Source: an uncultured Clostridia bacterium (lineage in GTDB: Bacteria > Bacillota > Clostridia > TANB77 > CAG-508). From it: a stretch of DNA of 61,038 nt. Position numbers and translations under genes: made by a program. Where the stretch lies: positions 1-61,038 of the forward strand of contig CAKPPF010000006.1 in the NCBI GenBank assembly GCA_934177485.1. The letters run 5' to 3'. Shown here in pieces: positions 17,800 to 26,206 of the stretch. The first letter of the stretch is position 1. Each line of letters begins with the position of its first letter. The notes beneath the pieces are model-generated. The model saw only the letters and a list, made by a program, of their open reading frames with translations, searched no databases and was not told the origin of the DNA.

Positions 17800-17828
17800 A
17801 AAGCTCTTGACAAAGAGCTTTTATTTTT
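17800..17828 (+). terminator. thrS terminator overlapping the recN promoter
   Basis: AAGCTCTT-GACA-AAGAGCTT (17801-17820) forms an 8-bp stem with a 4-base loop, followed by TTATTTTT. The loop supplies part of a TTGACA box for the next gene. Confidence 0.75.
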
Positions 17829-17854
17829 ATAGAATAAATACGAACAAAAGTTTG
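17807..17854 (+). promoter_or_regulatory. recN promoter with LexA-like operator
   Basis: TTGACA (17807-17812), 17-base spacer, TAGAAT (17830-17835). CGAACAAAAGTTTG (17841-17854) immediately after the -10 differs at one position from the Gram-positive SOS consensus CGAAC-RNRY-GTTYG. recN is a typical SOS gene, so LexA repression is likely. Confidence 0.75.
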
Positions 17855-17868
17855 AAAGAAGGATTTGT

Positions 17869-19500
17869 ATGATCAGTACATTACATATTAAGAATATTGG
17901 AATTATAGATGACTTATCTATTAATTTAAATACAGGGTTAAATGTTTTAACAGGAGAGACAGGAGCTGGTAAAACTCTAATTATTGACTCACTAGGAATT
18001 ATCTCAGGAGAAAGATTTTCTAAAGAGATGATTAGAAAGGGACAGGACTTCTCATATGTCGAAGCATGTATATTTTTACCACAAAATGAAAATGCAATAG
18101 ATGGTAACATTATTGTTTCCAGAGAAATATATTCAAATGGTAGAAATATGTGCAAAATCAATGGGAGAATGGTTACTGTAACAGAACTTAAAGAATTTAT
18201 GTCTAGTATTATAGATATACATGGACAACATGATAATCAACAATTATTAAATCCTAATACACATATACAATATCTAGATTCATTTGCTGATAAAGAACTT
18301 AATAAATATTTAGAAGAATATAGAAATATGTATATAGAATATACAAGTATAAAGCAAGAATTAAAAAATAATTATGGAGAAGATGAAAAACAAAGACAAA
18401 GAAAACTAGATTTATTAAAATATCAATTTGATGAAATTGATAAAGCAAATTTAAAAATAGGAGAAGACAAAAAACTAGAAGCGGATAGAAAAATTATACT
18501 GAATTCAGAGAAAATAAATGAAAATTTAAATATAGCAGATATGGAAATTTCAGAGAAAACCATAGATTCAATAAATAGTGCAATAAGAGCATTAGAAAAA
18601 ATTGAAGACTTAGATGAAGAGTATTCTAAAAAACTAAACTCACTAAAAAGTGTTTATTATGATGTACAAGAATTAGGAAGAGATATTTTTAATTTGAAAG
18701 AAAGAGTATACTTTGATGAAGAAGAAAGACAAAATTTAGAGAGTAGACTAGACTTAATTTTTTCACTTAAAAGAAAATATGGAAATACAATAGATGAAAT
18801 ATTGAGCTATAAAAAAGAGTTAGAACAAGAAATTTATAGAATCGAAAATTTAGAAGAAAATAACAATATTTTAAAAAATAAATTAAAAGTTATAACCGAA
18901 AAAATGAATAAGCAAGCAGACAAATTAAATGAAATACGAAATAAATTTGCTAAAAAATTAGAAGAAAGTATTAATAAAGAGCTTAAAGACTTAGAAATGA
19001 AAAATGCTAGTGTTTTTATAAATGTTCAAAAAAATCAAAGTAATGAATTTAATTATAATGGACTAGATCATGTTGAATTTTTAATAAAAACTAATATTGG
19101 AGAAGATGCAAAACCACTATACAAAATTGCTTCTGGTGGAGAAATGTCAAGAATAATGCTTGGTATAAAAAACGTGTTGTCAAATGTAGATAACGTCCCA
19201 GTTCTTATATTTGATGAAATAGACACAGGAATTAGCGGAATTGCTGCAAAAAGTGTTGGAGAAAAGTTAAAGTCAATAGCCAAACTACATCAAGTTTTAT
19301 GTGTTACACATTTAGCAAGTATTGCAGCCAAAGGAGAATATAATTATTATATTCATAAAGAAGTTGAAAATGAAAAAACATATACAAATATTAAGTTATT
19401 AAATCAAGAAGAAAAAATTAGAGAAGTTGCAAGAATTGCAAGTGGAGATATAAATAGTATTTCACTAGAGCATGCAAAATCTCTAATATGTTCAGAATAA
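17869..19500 (+). CDS. recN: DNA repair protein RecN
   Basis: A 543-residue SMC-like ATPase used in double-strand break repair. Walker A GETGAGKT is at 29-36; a long coiled coil covers about 145-370; the ABC signature SGGEMSR is near 422-428 and Walker B VLIFDEIDTGISG near 444-456, then the VLCVTHLASIAA switch. Size is normal (about 550). The ATG at 17869 follows AGAAGGA. Transcription probably starts at the promoter inside the thrS terminator. Confidence 0.97.
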   Translation: MISTLHIKNIGIIDDLSINLNTGLNVLTGETGAGKTLIIDSLGIISGERFSKEMIRKGQDFSYVEACIFLPQNENAIDGNIIVSREIYSNGRNMCKINGRMVTVTELKEFMSSIIDIHGQHDNQQLLNPNTHIQYLDSFADKELNKYLEEYRNMYIEYTSIKQELKNNYGEDEKQRQRKLDLLKYQFDEIDKANLKIGEDKKLEADRKIILNSEKINENLNIADMEISEKTIDSINSAIRALEKIEDLDEEYSKKLNSLKSVYYDVQELGRDIFNLKERVYFDEEERQNLESRLDLIFSLKRKYGNTIDEILSYKKELEQEIYRIENLEENNNILKNKLKVITEKMNKQADKLNEIRNKFAKKLEESINKELKDLEMKNASVFINVQKNQSNEFNYNGLDHVEFLIKTNIGEDAKPLYKIASGGEMSRIMLGIKNVLSNVDNVPVLIFDEIDTGISGIAAKSVGEKLKSIAKLHQVLCVTHLASIAAKGEYNYYIHKEVENEKTYTNIKLLNQEEKIREVARIASGDINSISLEHAKSLICSE

Positions 19501-19534
19501 AAACTTTGGTATTGTACAAAAAATACATATAAGC

Positions 19535-19563
19535 TTGTAAAATTGGCTAAAATGTGATATAAA
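19535..19563 (+). promoter_or_regulatory. Promoter of the efflux permease gene
   Basis: TTGTAA (19535-19540), 17-base spacer with extended -10 TGA, and TATAAA (19558-19563). Confidence 0.5.
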
Positions 19564-19623
19564 TAAATAATAATTTTACGATAACTAAGATTAAAATAAG
19601 ATTTTAATATAAGAGGAAAAAAT

Positions 19624-20466
19624 ATGTTAGAAGTTTTATTAGAAACGATAGTAGATAGCATAAAATTATTACCATTTTTATTTTTAGCTTATTTACTTAT
19701 AGAATTTATTGAAAACAAGGCACAAGAAAAAACGACCAAAGCAATTGAAAAGTCTGGAAAATTTGGGCCAATAATAGGTGCACTTTTAGGAATTATACCG
19801 CAATGTGGGTTTTCTGCAGCTGCAGCAAATTTATATGTAGGAAGAGTTATTACTTTAGGAACTTTAATATCTATTTTTTTATCTACTTCAGATGAAATGC
19901 TACCAGTTCTTATATCAAAAGCTACACCAATAGGAATAATTATTGAAATCCTTTTAATAAAAATATTTATTGGTATGGTATGTGGAATAGTTATAGATTT
20001 ATTAATTAAACATAAAGATGCAGATAAAAAAGAAGAAATTCATAAATTATGTCATGATGAACATTGCCATTGCGAAGAGAGTGGAATATTTAAATCTTCA
20101 ATAAAACACACATTACAAATATTTGTGTATATTTTTATTGTAAGTTTAATATTAAATTATGCAATACATTATATAGGAGAAGAAAGATTAGCTAGTTTGA
20201 TACTAAATATACCAATATTAGGGACCATTATATCTGGATTAATTGGTTTAATACCTAATTGTGCATCTTCTGTAATATTAACTGAATTATATTTAGGAAA
20301 TATATTGAGTATGGGAGCTATGATTGCAGGTCTACTTGTAAATTCAGGAATTGGTGTATTAGTACTATTTAAAGTAAATAAAAATTTAAAAGAAAATATT
20401 ACAATATTAGGAATACTATATATAATAGGTATTGTTTCAGGAATTTTAATAGATTTTATAGTATAA
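19624..20466 (+). CDS. Putative arsenic efflux family permease
   Basis: A 280-residue polytopic membrane protein built as two repeats. The first repeat carries GIIPQCGFSAAAANLYVGRVITLG (starting near residue 57) followed by FLSTSDEMLPVLIS; the second repeat has LIGLIPNCASSVILTELYLGNILSMG. The central cytoplasmic loop is His/Cys rich (LCHDEHCHCEE, about 141-151), suggesting metal or metalloid binding. This matches the family named arsenic efflux protein in public annotation; some members are described as manganese transporters, so the substrate is uncertain. No ArsR-like regulator is seen nearby. Confidence 0.8.
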   Translation: MLEVLLETIVDSIKLLPFLFLAYLLIEFIENKAQEKTTKAIEKSGKFGPIIGALLGIIPQCGFSAAAANLYVGRVITLGTLISIFLSTSDEMLPVLISKATPIGIIIEILLIKIFIGMVCGIVIDLLIKHKDADKKEEIHKLCHDEHCHCEESGIFKSSIKHTLQIFVYIFIVSLILNYAIHYIGEERLASLILNIPILGTIISGLIGLIPNCASSVILTELYLGNILSMGAMIAGLLVNSGIGVLVLFKVNKNLKENITILGILYIIGIVSGILIDFIV

Positions 20467-20499
20467 AATTATTAAATAAAGTATACTGTATAAAACATG

Positions 20500-20598
20500 C
20501 TTCTACACATGTTATAAATAAATGTAAATTTATTGTGAAAATGGTTTACAAACTTATGAAGATATAATAAGATAATAAACTCTAGTAATAGAGTTTAT
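20500..20598 (+). promoter_or_regulatory. Inverted repeats upstream of the ABC exporter (candidate operator)
   Basis: AACATG/CATGTT brackets 20500-20519, and ATAAACTC/GAGTTTAT (20575-20582 and 20591-20598) is a perfect 8-bp repeat lying between a probable promoter (TTTACA, 17 bases, TAAGAT at 20546-20574) and the GGAGG box. A transcription factor operator or RNA hairpin is plausible. Confidence 0.45.
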
Positions 20599-20617
20599 TT
20601 AAAATGGAGGAAATGCA

Positions 20618-22360
20618 ATGAAAGATATGTTTAAAACATTAGGAAAATCTGTTAGAGAATATAAAAAATATGCAGTAATAACACCAATTTTTGTAACTAT
20701 TGAAGTAATATTAGAAATAATTGTACCACTACTTATGGCAAATCTTATAGATAAAGGAATTTACACTGGAGAAATGAATGTAATTTTTAAAATAGGACTT
20801 CAATTAGTGTTAGCTTCTATTATTGCTTTAATATTTGGATGCGCATCTGGTGTAACAGCATCAAAAGCATCAGCAGGATTTGCAAAAAATTTAAGACAAG
20901 ATTTATACTATAAAGTACAAGATTTTTCATTCTCAAATATAGATAAATTTAGTTCTGCAAGTATTGTAACAAGGTTAACAACTGATGTTTCTAACATACA
21001 AATGGCATTTCAAATGTTAATAAGAATTGTTGTAAGAACACCACTTATGTTAGTTTTTTCTTTAATTATGGCATTTAATTTAAATGTTAAACTTTCATTA
21101 ATATTTTTAGCTTTAATACCAATTGTCGGAATAGCTTTAGGATTGGTAAGCACAAGAGTTCACCCAATATTTAAAAGAGTATTTGATAGATATGATGATT
21201 TAAACAATGTTGTAGAAGAAAATGTACGTGGAATTAGAGTTGTAAAATCATATGTTAGAGAGGAAGAAGAAAAGAAAAAATTTGGAAATATATCTGAGGA
21301 AATATATAAAGATTTTAGCAAGGCAGAAAAGATACTTGCATTAAATGCACCTGTTATGCAATTATCTGCGTATGCTTCAATATTATTAATATCATGGTTT
21401 GGCGCAAAAATAATTGTAAATACAGGAATGACACAGTTTACAACTGGAGAACTTACAAGTTTAATTACATATGCAATACAAATATTAACAAGTTTAATGA
21501 TGATTACAATGCTATTAGTTATGGGAACAATGGCAAAAACATCAGCAGAAAGAATATTTGAAATATTAAAAGAAGTTCCGGATTTAACTAATGGAGAGAA
21601 TTCAATAAAAGAAGTTAAAAATGGAGATATTGAATTTAATAATGTTTCTTTTAGCTATGTTAATAAAAAAGATAAGGAATGTTTAAAAAATATAAATATT
21701 AATATTAAGTCTGGTGAAACAATTGGGATAATTGGAGGTACCGGAGCTGGTAAATCTAGTTTTGTAAATTTAATTCCAAGATTATATGATGCAACAGAAG
21801 GTGAAGTTAAAGTTGCAGGAATAAATGTAAAAAAATATGATTTAGAGGCCATAAGAAATGAAGTTGCGATGGTACTACAAAAAAATGTACTATTTTCTGG
21901 AACAATTAAAGAAAATCTAAAATGGGGAAAAGAAGATGCAACAGATGAGGAAATAGAAAGGGTGTGTAAGCTAGCACAAGCAGATGAGTTTATACAAGGA
22001 TTTGAAAAAAAATACGATACATATATTGAGCAAGGAGGAAGCAATGTAAGTGGCGGACAGAAACAAAGATTATGTATTGCAAGAGCCTTGCTAAAAAAAC
22101 CTAAAATATTAATACTAGATGATTCAACAAGTGCAGTTGATACAAAAACAGATAAATTAATAAGGAAAGCATTTAAAGAAGAAATACCTAATACAACCAA
22201 ATTAATAATAGCTCAAAGAATAGCTTCTGTTGAAGACGCAGATAAAATAATTGTTTTTGACAATGGAGAAATAAATGGTTTTGGAACTCATGAAGAACTA
22301 TTAAAAACAAACGAAATATATAGAGAAGTATATGAATCTCAAAACTTAAAAGAAGAGTAA
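20618..22360 (+). CDS. Multidrug ABC exporter, half-transporter with degenerate ATP site
   Basis: A 580-residue half transporter: six membrane helices (about 15-300) and a nucleotide-binding domain. Walker A GGTGAGKS is at 373-380, signature VSGGQKQR near 470, and Walker B reads LILDDSTSAVD, with Asp replacing the catalytic Glu. In heterodimeric exporters (BmrCD, TM287/288) one subunit has exactly this substitution. The second subunit is encoded 28 bases downstream, so the two likely form a heterodimer that exports drugs or lipids. Confidence 0.92.
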   Translation: MKDMFKTLGKSVREYKKYAVITPIFVTIEVILEIIVPLLMANLIDKGIYTGEMNVIFKIGLQLVLASIIALIFGCASGVTASKASAGFAKNLRQDLYYKVQDFSFSNIDKFSSASIVTRLTTDVSNIQMAFQMLIRIVVRTPLMLVFSLIMAFNLNVKLSLIFLALIPIVGIALGLVSTRVHPIFKRVFDRYDDLNNVVEENVRGIRVVKSYVREEEEKKKFGNISEEIYKDFSKAEKILALNAPVMQLSAYASILLISWFGAKIIVNTGMTQFTTGELTSLITYAIQILTSLMMITMLLVMGTMAKTSAERIFEILKEVPDLTNGENSIKEVKNGDIEFNNVSFSYVNKKDKECLKNININIKSGETIGIIGGTGAGKSSFVNLIPRLYDATEGEVKVAGINVKKYDLEAIRNEVAMVLQKNVLFSGTIKENLKWGKEDATDEEIERVCKLAQADEFIQGFEKKYDTYIEQGGSNVSGGQKQRLCIARALLKKPKILILDDSTSAVDTKTDKLIRKAFKEEIPNTTKLIIAQRIASVEDADKIIVFDNGEINGFGTHEELLKTNEIYREVYESQNLKEE

Positions 22361-22388
22361 CAAGATAAAGTAAGAAAGGAGAAGAATA

Positions 22389-24293
22389 ATGGAAAGTAAA
22401 TCAATGCCAAGAAGAGGTATGGCAATGACAGATGGAAGAAAATTAGATTCTAAAACAGCTAAAAGACTGATTGGATATATAACAAAAAACTATAAAAAAC
22501 AGTTATTTATAGTTGTACTATGTATTTTAATAAGCTCTGTCGCTGGAGTTGTTGGCTCTTTGTTTTTGCAAACAGTAATAGATGATTATATTACTCCACT
22601 TTTACAAGTAAGTAATCCTGTATTTACAGGGTTATTAAAGGCAATTGGTGGAATGGCCATGATATATATTTTGGGAGCTTTGGCTGGATATTTATATAAT
22701 AGAATAATGGCTGTAATTTCACAAGGTGTACTTAAAGATATTAGAGATGAAATGTTTTCTAAAATGCAGACATTTCCAATAAGCTATTTTGATACAAATA
22801 CTCATGGAGACATAATGAGTCATTACACAAACGATACAGATACATTAAGACAAATGATTTCACAAAGTTTACCAAGTTTAATTAGTTCATTAATAACAAT
22901 TGTTGCTGTTATATTTGCAATGTTTTCAATAAGTATTCCGCTTACTTTATTTATCTTTGTTTTCGTATTCTTTATGATGAATGTAACTAAAAAAATTGCA
23001 GGAAAAAGTGGAAAATATTTTATAAATCAACAACAATCACTTGGAAAAGTAAATGGCTTTGTAGAAGAGATGATAAACGGTCAAAAAGTAATAAAAGTAT
23101 TTACTCATGAGGAAAAGGCAAAAGAAGATTTTGATAAGTTAAATGAAGAATTATGTATAAACATGACTAAAGCAAATAAATATGCAAATAACTTAATGCC
23201 AATACTAAATAATTTAGGAGAGCTAGAATATGTTTTAGTAGCAATAATAGGAGGAATTTTATCTATAAAAGGAGTCAGTGGACTTACTATAGGTGCAATT
23301 GCATCATTCTTGCAATTAACAAAAAGTTTTAATCAACCAATAAAACAAATTTCTCAACAATTGAATTCTGTAATTATGGCTATGGCTGGAGCAAAAAGAA
23401 TTTTTGAACTAATGGATACTGAGCCAGAACAAGACAATGGATATGTAACATTAGTAAATGCAAAAAAAGAAAACGGAAAAATAGTAGAAACATCAGAAGA
23501 AACAGGAATGTGGGCATGGAAACATCCTCATCATGATGGAACATTAACATATGAAGAATTAAAAGGGCATATAGAGTTAAATGAAGTAGACTTTATTTAT
23601 CCGGGTGGAAAGCAAGCATTGTTTGATATATCTTTATATGCAAAACCAGGACAAAAAATTGCTTTTGTTGGCGCAACAGGTGCTGGAAAGACAACAATTA
23701 CAAACTTAATAAATAGGTTTTATGATATAGAGGATGGAAAAATAAGGTATGATGGAATTAATATAAACAAGATTAAGAAGCCAGATTTAAGACGTTCTTT
23801 AGGAATAGTATTGCAAGATACTAATTTGTTTACAGGTACAATAAAAGATAATATAAAATATGGCAAGTTAGATGCAACAGATGAAGAAGTTATAAATGCT
23901 GCAAAGCTTGCAAATGCACGCAATTTCATAGAAATGTTACCAGACGGCTATGACACAATGCTAACTTCAAATGGAGCAAATTTATCACAAGGGCAAAGAC
24001 AATTAATTGCCATAGCAAGAGCAGCTGTTCATAATCCTCCAGTAATGATATTAGACGAAGCAACAAGCTCAATTGATACAAGAACAGAGAAAATAGTTCA
24101 ATATGGAATGGATAAACTTATGGAAGGAAGAACTGTGTTGGTAATTGCACATAGATTATCAACTGTAAGGAATTCTAAGGCAATAATAGTCTTAGACCAT
24201 GGAAGAATAATAGAAAGAGGGGACCATGAGGAACTTATAGCACAGAAAGGACAATATTATCAGTTGTATACTGGAGCGTTTGAACTTGAATAA
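22389..24293 (+). CDS. Multidrug ABC exporter, catalytically competent half-transporter
   Basis: A 634-residue partner of the preceding gene. Six membrane helices are followed by an extra insertion (about 345-395, containing MWAWKHPHHDG) and then the ATPase domain: Walker A GATGAGKT near 429-436, signature SQGQRQ near 534 and Walker B MILDEATSSID with the catalytic Glu present. The signature has SQGQ instead of SGGQ, which fits an asymmetric heterodimer where the canonical signature comes from the other subunit. The insertion before the ATPase domain is typical of the YheH/BmrD side. Confidence 0.92.
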   Translation: MESKSMPRRGMAMTDGRKLDSKTAKRLIGYITKNYKKQLFIVVLCILISSVAGVVGSLFLQTVIDDYITPLLQVSNPVFTGLLKAIGGMAMIYILGALAGYLYNRIMAVISQGVLKDIRDEMFSKMQTFPISYFDTNTHGDIMSHYTNDTDTLRQMISQSLPSLISSLITIVAVIFAMFSISIPLTLFIFVFVFFMMNVTKKIAGKSGKYFINQQQSLGKVNGFVEEMINGQKVIKVFTHEEKAKEDFDKLNEELCINMTKANKYANNLMPILNNLGELEYVLVAIIGGILSIKGVSGLTIGAIASFLQLTKSFNQPIKQISQQLNSVIMAMAGAKRIFELMDTEPEQDNGYVTLVNAKKENGKIVETSEETGMWAWKHPHHDGTLTYEELKGHIELNEVDFIYPGGKQALFDISLYAKPGQKIAFVGATGAGKTTITNLINRFYDIEDGKIRYDGININKIKKPDLRRSLGIVLQDTNLFTGTIKDNIKYGKLDATDEEVINAAKLANARNFIEMLPDGYDTMLTSNGANLSQGQRQLIAIARAAVHNPPVMILDEATSSIDTRTEKIVQYGMDKLMEGRTVLVIAHRLSTVRNSKAIIVLDHGRIIERGDHEELIAQKGQYYQLYTGAFELE

Positions 24294-24312
24294 ATGTAAT
24301 ATATATTAAGTA

Positions 24313-24343
24313 AAAGGAAACTAAAAAATTAGTTTCCTTTTTG
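24313..24343 (+). terminator. ABC exporter operon terminator
   Basis: AAAGGAAACTAA/TTAGTTTCCTTT is a perfect 12-bp stem with a 4-base loop, followed by TTT. Confidence 0.85.
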
Positions 24344-24426
24344 TCACTATTAAGTCATATTATAATAGTATATTGTAAATTAAATATATAATATGTTATA
24401 ATTGCAAATAGAATGGAAATAAAACG

Positions 24427-25149
24427 ATGAATAAAAAATGGAATAAAGTTAAAATAATTAAATTAATAACGTTAATAGTAGTTTTAGCAATATGTGTATA
24501 CGCAACAATATATTTGTATCCTATTATTAAAAATATATCTACACCACAAGGGCAACAGAACTTTAAAAATGAAATAACTAATTCTGGAATAAAAGGAACG
24601 TTAATGTTATTTTATTTAGAATTAGCACAAATTATTCTTGCAGTACTGCCAGGAGAGCCATTAGAAGTATTAGCAGGAATGTGCTACGGAAGTGTTGGTG
24701 GAGCTATATTTATAATGATAAGTGTGTTTATAAGTACAACAGCAATCTTTTATTTGGTAAAAAGATTTGGAAAAAAACTAGTTTATGAATTTTTTAGCAA
24801 GGAAAAAATAGATAAAATTGAAAACAGTAAATTATTTAATAATCCTAAAAAAATAGAAAAAATTATGATAGTTTTATTTTTAATACCAGGTACACCAAAA
24901 GACTTGCTTGTATATATAGGAGGATTATTACCAATAAAACCATCTAGATTTATACTGATTTCAACATTTGTACGTTTTCCATCTGTTATTTCATCTACTA
25001 TAGCAGGAACAAGTATTATTAATGGAGAATGGAAAAAAACTATATTTGTTTATTTACTTACTTTGATTTTCGTAATAGTTATTCTATTTATAATTAAATT
25101 ATTTGATAAGAATAAAGAAACTCAAAAAGCTTTAGATATTATAAAATAA
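24427..25149 (+). CDS. TVP38/TMEM64 family membrane protein
   Basis: A 240-residue protein with about six hydrophobic segments. The VTT/DedA-like core is visible as LPGEPLEVLAGMCYGSVGGAIF (from about residue 76) and the re-entrant region IPGTPKDLLVYIGGLLPI (about 154-171). TVP38/DedA-type proteins are linked to lipid scrambling or proton-coupled membrane homeostasis. It is followed 13 bases later by another membrane protein gene. Confidence 0.9.
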   Translation: MNKKWNKVKIIKLITLIVVLAICVYATIYLYPIIKNISTPQGQQNFKNEITNSGIKGTLMLFYLELAQIILAVLPGEPLEVLAGMCYGSVGGAIFIMISVFISTTAIFYLVKRFGKKLVYEFFSKEKIDKIENSKLFNNPKKIEKIMIVLFLIPGTPKDLLVYIGGLLPIKPSRFILISTFVRFPSVISSTIAGTSIINGEWKKTIFVYLLTLIFVIVILFIIKLFDKNKETQKALDIIK

Positions 25150-25162
25150 AAGGTGTGTTGGT

Positions 25163-25765
25163 ATGAAAAAAAATAGGAAAAGATTTCTGATAAAATTACA
25201 AAATTTAGTAATATATTTTTTTGTATGCAGCTTTATTGGTTGGGTTTTAGAGGTTGCATATGCATTTAGTGTATTTGGTACTTTTGTAGATAGGGGCTTC
25301 TTACATGGACCTATTTGTCCAATATATGGATGTGGAGCAGTTGCAATGGTTTTAATAACAGACTGGATAAAAAGCAAAAAAATAAAAAATATATTGATAA
25401 TGTTTGCAATAGTAACAGCAATAGCTACAATTCTTGAATATATAGCTTCATTTATTTTAGAAAAAATTTTTGGATTAAGATGGTGGGATTACACAGGATA
25501 CTTTTTGAATATTAATGGTAGAGTATGCTTGATTTTTGCTATATTTTTTGGAATTGCAGGTATATTATTTATAAAAAAATTATATGTCCCAATAGAAAAG
25601 GAAATAAGGAAACTAAGGAAGAAAATGTCAAACAGGCTAATTGGTATTCTTTTAATACTATGTTTAATAACTTTAGGAATAGATGTTTATTTTTCATATA
25701 TAAAATACACAATTCCAGAAAATTCAAAAATAGATTCAAGAGTCGTAATATATTTGAATAAATAA
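25163..25765 (+). CDS. CmpB-type putative ABC transporter permease family membrane protein
   Basis: A 200-residue polytopic protein. The motif FIGWVLEVAYAFSVFGTFVDRGFLHGP (starting near residue 18) followed by CPIYGCGAV is diagnostic of the family labelled ABC_trans_CmpB. No ATPase is adjacent, so the ABC label is by family name only and the function is unknown. It shares an operon with the TVP38 gene. A 52-bp repeat overlaps its stop codon. Confidence 0.85.
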   Translation: MKKNRKRFLIKLQNLVIYFFVCSFIGWVLEVAYAFSVFGTFVDRGFLHGPICPIYGCGAVAMVLITDWIKSKKIKNILIMFAIVTAIATILEYIASFILEKIFGLRWWDYTGYFLNINGRVCLIFAIFFGIAGILFIKKLYVPIEKEIRKLRKKMSNRLIGILLILCLITLGIDVYFSYIKYTIPENSKIDSRVVIYLNK

Positions 25766-25813
25766 AAATTAGCTAACTACTACACAAATATAAATAAATG
25801 TAGCATAATATTT
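25762..25813 (+). repeat. 52-bp dispersed repeat, copy 1
   Basis: Bases 25762-25813 match 30181-30232 at 50 of 52 positions (common core AGCTAACTACTACACAAATA). Copy 1 has GCATAATA where copy 2 has GTATAATA, so its -10-like box is weaker. Confidence 0.85.
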
Positions 25814-25833
25814 GATTAAATTGTAAAAAACTA

Positions 25834-25863
25834 TTGACAGGACAAAAAAGTATATGCTATCAT
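25834..25863 (+). promoter_or_regulatory. Promoter of the leader peptide/attenuator upstream of the amino-acid transporter
   Basis: TTGACA (25834-25839), 18-base spacer ending in extended TGC, TATCAT (25858-25863). Confidence 0.65.
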
Positions 25864-25887
25864 ATCTCTTAATAAGAGAGGTATGTT

Positions 25888-25932
25888 ATGGAAACAAAAA
25901 CAATATTTAGAAACGAGCATCATAAAAATTAG
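25888..25932 (+). CDS. Putative 14-residue leader peptide with consecutive His codons
   Basis: An ATG at 25888 with an AGAGAGG box upstream opens a 14-codon ORF, METKTIFRNEHHKN, ending TAG. Its two adjacent His codons lie just before RNA hairpins that end in an intrinsic terminator (25931-26015). This is the classical arrangement of an amino-acid attenuator. It precedes a polar amino-acid ABC importer, so histidine sensing is plausible but not proven. Confidence 0.55.
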   Translation: METKTIFRNEHHKN

Positions 25933-26015
25933 CTTGTGTCATATATATGGCACAGGCTTTTGGTGCTTGTGCCTAAGATTTAAACCTTATGGTAGAAGTG
26001 CCATAAGGTTTTTTT
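25931..26015 (+). promoter_or_regulatory. Attenuator hairpins and terminator
   Basis: Three pairings are visible: AGCTTGTGTCA (25931-25941) with TGGCACAGGCT (25948-25958); the alternative GGCACAGGC (25949-25957) with GCTTGTGCC (25965-25973); and the terminator AACCTTATGG/CCATAAGGTT (25983-25992 and 26001-26010) with seven Ts. The first two are mutually exclusive. Confidence 0.6.
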
Positions 26016-26088
26016 GTTGTATAGAAAATCAAAGACTTTTTCTATACAACAAAATGTTATAATCGCTATTGCCTTTGAGATTTCCTCA
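26014..26088 (+). promoter_or_regulatory. Terminator-palindrome-promoter cassette, copy 1
   Basis: TTGTTGTATAGAAAA (26014-26028) is perfectly inverted at 26038-26052, directly before an extended -10 TGTTATAAT (26055-26063) and then CGCTATTGCCTTTGAGA. Similar arrays occur at 40887-40920 and 46136-46205. This may be the second promoter of the transporter operon, independent of the attenuator. Confidence 0.55.
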
Positions 26089-26093
26089 TTTTA

Positions 26094-26150
26094 TTTGGAA
26101 AATCAAATCGGCAAGAAGAAAAGTGTGGCAAAGCCACTTTTCTTGTTTTA
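26094..26150 (+). promoter_or_regulatory. Leader motif copy d and hairpin before the transporter
   Basis: GAAAATCAAATCGGCAAG (26098-26115) is the same motif found in front of recG, valS and thrS. It is followed by the hairpin AAGAAAAGTGTGGC-AAA-GCCACTTTTCTT (about 26117-26145). A similar GTGGC/CCAC hairpin is found before the M23 peptidase gene. Confidence 0.45.
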
Positions 26151-26206
26151 AAAATAAGCTGGCCAGCTTAAAACAAAACTCTCTTAAAATATAAGGAGGA
26201 AAAAAT

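Noticed and set aside
25525..25761. Second reading frame inside the CmpB-type gene
   Set aside because: Lower-quality overlap in another frame; the main frame carries the family motif.
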